In this document: positions 26,501 to 29,717 of the stretch, piece after piece | How the letters are laid out: every line of letters starts with the position of its first letter | Numbering within the stretch: position 1 is the stretch's first letter | Assembly: GCA_023428135.1 (NCBI GenBank) | Contig: JAEYZG010000044.1 | Span: 1-29,717, forward strand | Length of the DNA stretch: 29,717 nucleotides | Direction: 5' to 3' | Source: Bacteroidota bacterium | GTDB taxonomy: Bacteria > Bacteroidota > Bacteroidia > Cytophagales > Cytophagaceae | The notes under the pieces: generated by a model | Told to the model about the DNA's origin: nothing | The model's database searches: none | The model's input: the letters and a program-made list of their open reading frames with translations, nothing else | Program-made: the position numbers and the translations under genes

Positions 26501-26760
26501 ACCTGAGGCAGATTCCAGGAATAGGTTTGAGGATAATAGCTAATCGATCTGGCAATGGGTCTCCATAGTTTACCTCCGTCGAGTGAGTAATAAATGTTTA
26601 TTCTGCTTACAGAGAAGGAAGTTGTCCATGTAATCTCCTGAACGGTGCAGCCAAGATACGACCCTCCGGAGTTAGGTGAGGTGACAGTGATTGCCGCTTT
26701 TGTATCGATGTTTAAGGACAATAAAAGGACACACAACAATGCGTAAAAAACTTTTTTCAT
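14584..26760 (-). CDS. Giant T9SS-secreted protein: 39 Ig-like repeats, dockerin-like, cohesin-like, sorting domain
   Basis: The protein is 4058 residues from the ATG at 26758-26760, chosen over an upstream TTG because GGGAG lies 4 bases before it and MKKVFYALLCVLLLS makes a signal peptide ending TKA-A (22/23). Residues 23 to about 3736 are 39 repeats of about 95 residues, with consensus SPNGGE-x-W-x-x-G...I-x-W-T, Y-S-T-D-G-G-x-T-W, N-T-G-S-Y-x-W, L-I-K-V-S-D and D-I-S-D-x-x-F-x-I. This resembles the Ser/Thr-rich Kre9/KNH-type Ig-like family. A dockerin-like pair follows (WPGDIDNNGVADVYD from Trp3738, then DCDGNGIVYFQDT). Next is a cohesin-like beta domain (about 3832-3965) and the type A sorting domain (VYPNPTSGE, 3987-4058). 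The sorting domain directs export through the type IX system to the cell surface. A filamentous adhesin or carbohydrate-binding role is inference. The repeats cycle in three classes (see findings). Confidence 0.95.
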   Translation of the reverse strand: MKKVFYALLCVLLLSLNIDTKAAITVTSPNSGGSYLGCTVQEITWTTSFSVSRINIYYSLDGGKLWRPIARSISYYPQTYSWNLPQVSSNQCLIKIEDYFTPTDSDISDVPFSITSTTSSSLQLISPVGGEKWGTTSEQLIKWNKTGSISKVRIRYSPDNGTSWFNVDTSAENTGTYRWILPYNNINSKYLIRISDYTNNCIFSESDSTFSIIEQANYAITRPNGGEIFYTKASTKIFWDRSSSSPAFVSLHYSTDAGATWKKISTAEANYGVFDWIIPNIVSDNCLVKVSGYPDGAPADVSNAVFSIANPSITISQPSSGEVLTGCSKKNIKWISKGTSPYVNIYYSSDNGYTWNQAGYSVLNLAGNNSFEWTTPEISSTQYLVKISDFYTPTITATSNHFSITKNSAANIKLTSPNGGDSLKTGQRINLTWTGNGLSDNINISFSGDEGRSWTTATTVPNTGSYLWTVPPTTTSKGLVKITDAQNECIVDMSDNYFIISPAPFFRIDFPNTSKDTLYPSIAQYIQWTSGNISSSYVNISYSTDSGSTWTQISSTISNTGIYSWNPPTIYSTKCLIKISNSFSGDNKIEDISDETFTIGKPTLTITSPAGGESFSGCTPNNITWTSKGSSSSVFIFYSPDMGTSWNQIGTSSFPNKEGYNTSQWTSPDIALENCLLKIKDVANPSNEDISDNAFSIIKKDTSFIRITYPNNGESLGTNTNANITWTTSSNITGVNIKYSNNGGNTWTTLTSYLQNTGSYKWLIPNSPADGYLISITDYSKACNTDITDLPFSVVSVPSFTILTNMDKQTYKSGNSSNIYWTSDNVDTAMVKLEYSLDSAKTWKLIDIVKNITPYYWKIPAEESNKVFVKISSLSNPDVYDINDATFTIIKSGIKLTSPKGGEIFDGCTTQSIRWNGPSTGSSVKIEYSTDESQAWLPLISSASSQAAENSYQWTVPGIQSNKFRIRLTDSYSSFKDSSDYFTVNYTGNTLTITSPTENEVLNTGSLKKITWATNGTVNNVTLKYQTTDVSYWTNIAVGVPNTGSYPWTIPNFAANNYRLAINDNTQPCIIDYSDQNFTVKEIPFINVSWDENSRSIKWNSNKLNINSLVNIDFSSDSMKTWTTVITNNANDGTYAFSSPNINLTNCFFRVTDAGNPLLYGISSSPVSITKHTTLTFPAGGETVTGCLSRSITWTSKGTNQFYILFSSDNGATWKTLSQGTNSYTGNNSTYWNPDGVNSTQCLIKLQSKTNPAITEISAPFTIQYNGGTLKLLTPNGGENFGTSSQQEVKWNTTGSVPTVYVSYSYDAGLTWFNANDFSMNNTGKYKWTVPNKTSSDYLIKVSDNTGCISDISDASFRVLETANISITSPKAGDSYNSLSKTPIYWRSLGLSEFVSLDFSPDSGKTWSVISAKEPNNGSYSWKTPDIASVKAKVRVRDFTTPSLTALSDSVFTILRQFITITSPNGGESLNSCTVSQIKWTNLGPYYHNLFYSSDAGATWNSIATSVYGNTYNWTVPTINSSQCLIKITSTNEPDLFDISDAPFTISNPESPGLTLVSPNGGEIYKAGVDKTIFWTTAGSISNVSLKYSTDGGTTWKVINSSTSNTGRYTWYPPATSSSDYKISVSDVSNSCITDVNETPFTVQAFPTLTVSSPKTGDTLYSYASFKATIGRSSDIPNYIVELSTDSLRTWKRISSPYFNLNEYYTVPDVVSHNCFLRASYGNTYGISPRFSIVRPLLTLTAPAGNENWQGCTSQTISWTSKGYSGYVSLLYSTDNGNSWKTIASDLSTETGKKTYQWTIPAVISKACRVKVASTTVNLSSENTTPFTINNGLKSLEVLSPIGGENWPTGSVKTILWENTGNIANVDLRYSTDGGTSWNLIAYNIKNSGSYNWTLPATVSSNALVKIIDNSNPCVFDQSNFAFNVNSALTLTYPNGGEKLNGCTSATITWSSLGISNHTSLFYSIDGGTTWNLIASAVPTTTGNNTYSWNVAGNISSNCLIKVVDYYNKTISDVSNAKFSIESTGASTITITSPNGGESWGTGKQKLISWTGVNVSDKVNIGYSTDAGATWYNLGNGIANTGSYDWRLPGEVTSKYIVRVTDYANSCISDQSDAVFNVIPMPFITINSLNTYEKIYSKTYKTLYWSSGNLKSINLTLEYSVDSMKTWKLITGGYNFRGEFDWQVPNEKSDKCFIRIYDTNDPSTFDINNTAFSISNPNITLTSPNGGENWASCSEQRIEWTSEQASNKVTISHSTDNGVTWSTVANGINNYTYNSYTWKVPSTASGQNKIRVQDYSNSSLKDISEQVFTISNNVATITLTSPNGGEVLKGNTQKNITWTNTGTISTVRISYSINNGTSWTTITNSAPNNGSYNWNVPNNITSTQTLIQVSDNGGCAADQSNAPFSIEAIPLITLTYPNGGQIFGIGTTTYIVWSLINAPMQAVNVDYTTDNGLTWTSITTQQPSNMEYRWTIPNTPSNLCRIRVTSASDPTLTAMSDMFTIAPAELRLISHNGGEILSSCASSTVTWMNTWYNAVVLYFSSDNGNSWSRITTLDRLSGISSYPWTVPPINSDKCLFKITAEGDTTTYDISNSTFTITNNFAPTIKVTSPDGGENWANGSQKTITWTSDASVKSVSIKYSSDNGVTWTYISRGTTNTGSYNWTLPSKVSSSKTLVQVSDLDNICNSDVSNGPFNITGTASISLTSPKGGEKIVAGSLTPISWDASFLTGKIKLEYSLNAGTSWTLISDTINNTGIFNWQTPSTESSSSLVRISDAANASVSDVSNAVFTIEYAKIRVSRPNGDESWYGNTVKSIFWTSTNMGSSFVKIEYSIDSARTWKVITEKEANDGAYSWTLPNSGSVNCYVKVSDYNNPAIYDMNDTVFTMIRPAFTILYPNGGETLKSCTYTTVTWAGNNKGNLYYSTDGGTTWTSFPGGLTGNYSSSWLVPDISSSKCLVKIVDPNDATQFDISDAVFTINNTRPTIKLTSPNGGETWETGESRNITWTAPEEVKFVKLEVSINNSTYGDLFNSEQVENTGSKAWTVYNKTGPARIRISDKGSCATDESDASFTINAAPFISVKSPDDVHQWTAGTYHEIEWNSGNLTNGKVNVHYSTDGGRSWTLIESDYPGSTIYWKVPYTYTDNCAIKVTDAGNASIFATSKYSFKIVKPTFSYISFSNGKELSACMKTNIYWNSLSNEVNIYYSTDSGATWKDIAKNVTQSLNKYQWTVPQENSTKCFVKVTDSGDESAFGIGDEMFSISNPLRSIKLNTAFNDIQTGSLKTISWESTGNVYNALLEYSIDGGTNWTLLEELWSYGPYKWRVPNEPTINALFRISDKASCAIVQSNPFIIEAVPYIYLTQPVGKENWEPGTTQYLSWYTGNLANQAVNLYYSADSAKTWTKLGSTSESYFAWTVPYIASSKVFIKISSASNALVYGMNESPFTISKPEITVKYPNGGEKLTACINNPIRWEAQGTSSVYIYYSTDDGLTWTRIFNSPKYNTNSTVWTLPELSSSKVLIKVEDSNDPLVYDISDAVFEIQNVNTASTLKLISPNGGEVWDTYGEYEIKWTTTGSVKNVNLMYSTYGGLDWQDITIIPNTGSYTWQVPNTPTLSGVFKIQDASSCVSDVSDNQFDIKIVPSILITSPKSGDDLSQSSEVSVTGRAANLTSDYVKLEYSFDNGVSWIFITENAERIYNSFYYQWKVPQITSTNVLLRASDPLDQKVYHISEIFKISPASTVWPGDIDNNGVADVYDMLPIGLHFGETGIPRSSISTEWKAFDALNWNKTQSNGLDMKFSDCDGNGIVYFQDTLAIIRNYGLTHPKTSNLRTAADADLFLIFTYPPVPGEIIEAEIWTGKSSAPVNSLYGIAFNLEFNADAVEPNSASLSFRDNWLGAIGTQTIGIYKAFESIGRIDGSLIRFDKTSKTGYGKIADLKMRLKPSAQYLSIGFTANKAVNASGTPIILSPRSESVVMITTSTQNKANALQAEVYPNPTSGEVYIKTALEGKIGITITNTLGEVVYKKTSEENNLQLSLNPLPGGAYFVKIDHESGTTIKKLILQ
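14587..14805 (-). other. T9SS type A carboxyl-terminal sorting domain
   Basis: Encodes residues 3986-4058: EVYPNPTSGEVYIKTALEG, then ITITNTLGEVVYKK, LPGGAYFVKI and a final KKLILQ. The opening YPNP and closing K-x-L-I-L-Q are the standard signature of the Bacteroidota type IX secretion sorting domain (TIGR04183 type). It is removed on secretion, and the protein is attached to the surface or released. Confidence 0.93.
15300..15555 (-). other. Dockerin-like calcium-binding region
   Basis: Two acidic loops, GDIDNNGVADVYDMLPIG and SDCDGNGIVYFQDTLAI, are about 55 residues apart, with LHFGETG and NYGLTHP after the first and second. They match the dockerin-like module I recall in many T9SS proteins, which is commonly followed, as here, by a cohesin-like domain (LYGIAFNLEFNADAVEPNS). 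Confidence 0.75.
15556..26694 (-). repeat. Coding array of 39 Ig-like repeats in 13 A-B-C cycles
   Basis: Each repeat is about 285 bases. Class A has SGC or similar after the G-G-E motif; class B has NTGSYxW and SCxSDxSD; class C has D-S-x-K-T-W and often NC-F-V-K-V. The order is A-B-C throughout, except that C is missing at the junction near base 20979 (residue 1928) and an extra C-like repeat lies at 18385-18666 (residues 2699-2792). The repeats are diverged, so no long perfect DNA repeat was noticed. Confidence 0.85.
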
Positions 26761-27343
26761 AAAGCTCCCGATAAGTTTTAGCAAAAATTAGTATTGAAAA
26801 TCTTCCGAATAGATCGGATTAATAAAATGTTTAATTCCTTGAAAAAGAGTACAAAGTTACCTATAAATACGGGAATAATAGTATGATTTTTTCTGTGTTT
26901 TTTGAAAATAATGTGGGCATAGGAGAAAAATCACAAGTTTGTATACCTAAATATAATGAGATGGTCCCGGAGGCTTTCGGTGTATTGTTTTCTTGTCTCC
27001 ATGAAGTTTATTGAATTAAGGACTAATTAATGAGAAAGGGAAAATAGTAAGGTATCCAGCGAAAAGATTTTTTTCTTGAAAAAGTTAAAATTGCTTTGGG
27101 ATTTGTACTGTCTGGGCCTGACTAAGAGGTGATTATTTTCAATTAAGTTAAAAAAAACTCAGATGGATAGATCTGAAACTGCCTGATTGGAAGTTCCGGG
27201 TGAACAGAGATATTCTTCAAAGAAATGCTCTGCCGTTAACCTCTGATAAGCCTTACCATTACTCAAAGCTTGCCAATGAGGTTTGGTATCCTATAACTTT
27301 TGCCTAAATTTATTCTTCTTATGTTTTAGTTGATACATTAAAA
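26761..27343. other. Divergent intergenic region
   Basis: A 583-base A/T-rich spacer between the giant gene (minus) and the outer-membrane protein gene (plus). It must hold both promoters. The only candidate I can point to is the minus-strand element in the next entry. No ORF, palindrome or known repeat was found. Confidence 0.6.
26852..26859 (-). promoter_or_regulatory. Candidate -7 promoter element for the giant gene
   Basis: On the minus strand the bases read TAACTTTG, a match to the Bacteroidota -7 consensus TAnnTTTG. It lies about 90 bases upstream of the ATG at 26760. No clear TTTG -33 element is found at the expected distance, so the call is weak. Confidence 0.28.
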
Positions 27344-28216
27344 ATGAACCACAGTAGTAATATATATATCAAAGTTTTTATTCTTATTTTCTGTGTTCAG
27401 TTATCTACAGACCTCTTTGCGTATACTCCTTATAAACGTAATCATCGTTCATCTTCATTTATTGACAATAGAAGTGATAGTACAAAAGCAGAACTTCCTT
27501 TATTAACATTTCATCTAGGAGGCGCATTGGCATTGCCCTCTACTAGCATTCGATTAGCTGATGATCAGAATGGTGGTAATCCGGTACATATACAAAATGA
27601 TTTATTGCATCATGGATATAATCTGGTTCCTAAGTTGAACGTGATGATTGCCTTAAAAAATTCTTATCGTTTTACATCTGATGTTTATTTTGTCCTGAGC
27701 AGTAAATCAGCGACTTTAGGAAAAGATATTCATTTGGGTAATCATTTTTTTGAGGGTGGAACAAAAATCCATTCTAGGTTTAATTTCTTTGCAGGTAATC
27801 TATCCTACATCCAGCCGCTCAGCAAAAATAAAAGATATAACTTAGGCGCATTGTTTGGCCTGGCCGGGGCACATACATTCTTTCGTTTAAATAGTGAGAC
27901 AAAAAGTGTTACTGTCGAAAGATCATTATGGTTTGTAAATCCAATAGTGGGATTGGATGTGTATGGCTATCTTGCGAGAAAAGTATTTTATCGTGCATCG
28001 GTAAAGCTTTCTGCTTCTCCTTTTAATAAATACTCTTATGCTTATTTTACTTTTAAGCCCTATATTGAATATCACTTTACAAAAAATATCGGTATAGGGA
28101 TCAGGATGGATTATATGAACATGTCAATTAAAGACATTCATCAAAGACAATTTAAAGGCAAGTTGAATATGAGTCTTCCTGTGATTTCTTTGGTGGGGGT
28201 AGTTAGATTGTTTTAA
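27344..28216 (+). CDS. Outer-membrane beta-barrel protein
   Basis: A 290-residue exported protein. Residues 1-26 form a signal peptide (KVFILIFCVQL core, DLFA end). The mature part shows alternating hydrophobic strands typical of an 8-to-12-stranded outer-membrane barrel: LTFHLGGALALPS, LVPKLNVMIAL, FFAGNLSYIQPL, YNLGALFGLAGAHTFF, SYAYFTFKPYIEYHF and IGIGIRMDYMNMSI. It ends with VISLVGVVRLF, where the terminal Phe is the usual barrel-assembly signal. The class is clear; the specific family is not. It is divergently transcribed from the giant surface protein, so a shared control region is possible. It does not look like a PorP/SprF partner. Confidence 0.78.
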   Translation: MNHSSNIYIKVFILIFCVQLSTDLFAYTPYKRNHRSSSFIDNRSDSTKAELPLLTFHLGGALALPSTSIRLADDQNGGNPVHIQNDLLHHGYNLVPKLNVMIALKNSYRFTSDVYFVLSSKSATLGKDIHLGNHFFEGGTKIHSRFNFFAGNLSYIQPLSKNKRYNLGALFGLAGAHTFFRLNSETKSVTVERSLWFVNPIVGLDVYGYLARKVFYRASVKLSASPFNKYSYAYFTFKPYIEYHFTKNIGIGIRMDYMNMSIKDIHQRQFKGKLNMSLPVISLVGVVRLF

Positions 28217-28283
28217 TGAGCTGGCTATTTAGTGGGACAATGTAGCTGTAGAAATGTCTTTGAATTTATAGTGCGTATTAATT

Positions 28284-28310
28284 GATGCCATCACTTGAAG
28301 AGATGGCATC
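28284..28310. terminator. Hairpin between convergent genes
   Basis: GATGCCATC (28284-28292) and GATGGCATC (28302-28310) pair perfectly around a 9-base loop. It sits between the ends of the plus-strand barrel gene (28216) and the minus-strand small membrane gene (28325). No T run follows in either direction, so bidirectional termination is only likely by position. Confidence 0.45.
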
Positions 28311-28324
28311 CATTAGAGTTCCTA

Positions 28325-28522
28325 TTAATGGTTTTTGAATTTTCGATATAGAAATTGAATTATAAGAATATTTATCAACGCAAATCCTGTTAAAATAAAA
28401 AATATAAGTATTCCCCATACGGATAAGCCAAATAAAAGAATTACAGGTAATGTATATTTTAAATAATCTTTCAAAATAAATTCGCAACAATCAGTATAGT
28501 CATAGGTCAATAAGATTACCAT
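28325..28522 (-). CDS. Small membrane protein, start probably lost by a frameshift
   Basis: The intact frame gives 65 residues with two hydrophobic helices (LPVILLFGLSVWGILIFFIL and GFALINILIIQFL) and a basic end, RKFKNH. The frame stays open upstream as NEIIIAVTIGYIS, a further helix, but has no start there. An ATG at 28572-28574 reads M-K-E-K into eight A (T run at 28560-28567 on the plus strand). With one base fewer it joins to give an 81-residue, three-helix protein. No family is recognised. An overlapping minus-strand frame at 28278-28490 is less membrane-like and is rejected. Confidence 0.5.
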   Translation of the reverse strand: MVILLTYDYTDCCEFILKDYLKYTLPVILLFGLSVWGILIFFILTGFALINILIIQFLYRKFKNH

Positions 28523-28711
28523 GCTGATGTATCCAATGGTGACTGCGATTATTATTTCATTTTTTTTCTTTCATTTTACATTGTCTATAATCTTGCTGTG
28601 TATATGATTGGCTAGGACTTTAGAGTAGTTCATCCTTTATCTGATAAAGAAGAGGTTTATATATATGGTATTATCTTTACCTACACAAGCAAGCCAAGGC
28701 CATTTCAAGAT

Positions 28712-29509
28712 CTATTGCTGTGACAGATGTATTTTATTTCTCCGGATACTAAATTTTATTATTTCATTATCATAACAAATCTGATAATTTCCATTCCTTA
28801 GCCTGGTTATATCTACATTTTGTCCTTCTCTTCGAAAATACATAAATCCATTTTCATTTTGTAATTCAAATAAAATTGAATCTTCAAATATGAACATTTG
28901 ATTGTTAGCTGAAAGCTTATATTTTACAGGTTTTATGGTTGAAGTAAAATATACGGTGTCAGAAATACTGGAATATCCATTAATTCTAAACTTATTTGTT
29001 CCTGGGGAGAAATTGACCTTGGTAGAATAGTAATTTTCAGCGTCCCAATTTTGATTAACCTCGGAAACCATAGCCCACCTGTTGGATTTTAATTGTTCAA
29101 GTATTAAAGGAGGTCTACTGCCAACAGAATCATTGTAACATTTCCACGACAGCACTCCATCTTTATCAAGCTTTAATGAGTCAAATCTTATTTTACTTGT
29201 TTTGGGGGATGACATAGGATTAAGAAACTTTGGTCTACAAGAATCTTTGTGATAAATGCTGACATTTACCATTTCTCCTAATGGAATTTTCTGGCTGTTC
29301 AAATCTATTTTAATAGCACTGCTATTAAGGTTAGTATTATATATATCATCATTAATTTTAATGCTATCTATGCAAAAATGAACAAGATCAATTGAATATG
29401 GATTTTGCACGTACCTATTTTCACCAGTATGTATTGCAGAAACTTTTAGCAGGCTTTGCCCTAGAAGAGGTGGTGCTAAAAGTATAAGTATGAATGCAAG
29501 ATATTTCAT
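28712..29509 (-). CDS. Secreted protein of unknown function
   Basis: A 265-residue exported protein. Residues 1-18 are a signal peptide (MKYLAFILILLAPPLLGQ). The body is beta-rich and resembles two Ig/Fn3-like units, one around FCIDSIKINDDIYNTNL to VNVSIYHKDSC, the other around GVLSWKCYNDSVG to FSPGTNKFRINGYSS, where W-x-x-x-x-E-V-N-Q-N and NKFRI recall Fn3-type strands. It ends in a small strand domain with YFRREGQNVDITRLRNGNYQ, which resembles the last strands of a T9SS-like sorting domain but lacks the YPNP motif. I recall unnamed homologues in Bacteroidota. It is the first gene in from the right edge. Confidence 0.72.
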   Translation of the reverse strand: MKYLAFILILLAPPLLGQSLLKVSAIHTGENRYVQNPYSIDLVHFCIDSIKINDDIYNTNLNSSAIKIDLNSQKIPLGEMVNVSIYHKDSCRPKFLNPMSSPKTSKIRFDSLKLDKDGVLSWKCYNDSVGSRPPLILEQLKSNRWAMVSEVNQNWDAENYYSTKVNFSPGTNKFRINGYSSISDTVYFTSTIKPVKYKLSANNQMFIFEDSILFELQNENGFMYFRREGQNVDITRLRNGNYQICYDNEIIKFSIRRNKIHLSQQ

Positions 29510-29596
29510 TTACAATGACTGATATTTCTTCCTAATTATGTGTTTATATTTTTCATGTATCCTTATGAAAATATTCATTATAGGAATAACATGACT

Positions 29597-29717
29597 ATTC
29601 CGATGAAAGTGTACCAGTGATTCCGGTGAAAGTGTACCACTTTTAACAGGCAGGTAATGTTAAAACAAATATATTATTTTTTGTTAAATTTCTTTCTTAA
29701 AGATTCTCCTTCAAGAT
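29597..29717. mobile_element. Probable end of an IS21-type element running off the window
   Basis: Two tandem 21-base motifs, ATTCCGATGAAAGTGTACCA at 29597 and ATTCCGGTGAAAGTGTACCA at 29620, are spaced 23 bases apart and differ at only two positions. Arrays of GGAAT plus AAGTGTACCA-type motifs are, from recall, found at the ends of IS21-family elements in Bacteroidota. No transposase lies inside the window; read on the minus strand, the last bases ILKENL-stop could be the tail of one. Confidence 0.5.

Noticed and set aside
15556..26694. CRISPR array or DNA-level tandem repeat
   Set aside because: The periodicity is protein-coding (about 285 bases, diverged), not short identical repeats with unique spacers.
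14584..26760. Giant protein as a CdiA or Rhs-type toxin matched to the CdiI-like gene beside it
   Set aside because: It ends in a T9SS sorting domain with no variable toxin tip, no haemagglutinin-type amino end and no Rhs/YD repeats. The two genes are convergent, not in an operon.
28278..28490. Minus-strand frame of 70 residues
   Set aside because: It overlaps the more plausible membrane-protein frame at 28325-28522, which has clear hydrophobic helices and extends upstream.

Overview
The window looks like a chromosomal segment of a low-GC member of the Bacteroidota, probably a cytophaga-like bacterium (order is inference). Supporting signs are a type IX secretion (T9SS) type A sorting domain, the dockerin-like plus cohesin-like module that often precedes it in this phylum, many short-signal lipoproteins and small DUF proteins, scarce Shine-Dalgarno sites, A/T-rich spacers and dispersed palindromic repeats. 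No rRNA, tRNA or CRISPR array was seen.

Layout: (1) 1-400 is a decayed patch. It holds what looks like the 5' part and first codons of a group II intron ORF, cut off by a palindromic repeat pair. (2) 432-8778 is an accessory string of small plus-strand genes: a DUF4919-like secreted protein, a broken DUF1016/YhcG nuclease gene, three lipoproteins, small membrane proteins, and a tight run (4345-6864) of DUF7079-like, DUF1963, half-propeller-like and metallo-beta-lactamase-fold proteins. This run resembles the immunity-type gene arrays seen around polymorphic toxins, though no toxin is visible. (3) 9168-11592 holds two conserved genes, a ChaA-type cation/proton antiporter and a YggS/PLPBP PLP protein, separated by 600 bases of repeats. 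(4) 11810-14370 holds a lipoprotein with two EF-hand loops, a secreted DUF3298-like protein and a CdiI-type immunity protein. (5) 14584-26760 (minus) is one 4058-residue secreted protein of 39 Ig-like repeats followed by dockerin-like, cohesin-like and T9SS sorting domains. It fills over 40% of the window. (6) 27344-29509 holds an outer-membrane beta-barrel protein, a small membrane protein with a likely frameshift, and a secreted protein. The right edge carries tandem motifs like the end of an IS21-type element.

Most notable: the giant protein's repeats are not a uniform array. By eye they form a three-class cycle (A-B-C) repeated 13 times. An A-specific cysteine and a B-specific cysteine are both kept in 13 of 13 copies, and the order is broken only by one missing and one extra C. 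Second, two families of palindromic repeats occur as inverted pairs (REPIN-like). Third, four genes each become continuous if one T (plus strand) is removed from a T run, which points to slippage, decay or a systematic sequencing error.
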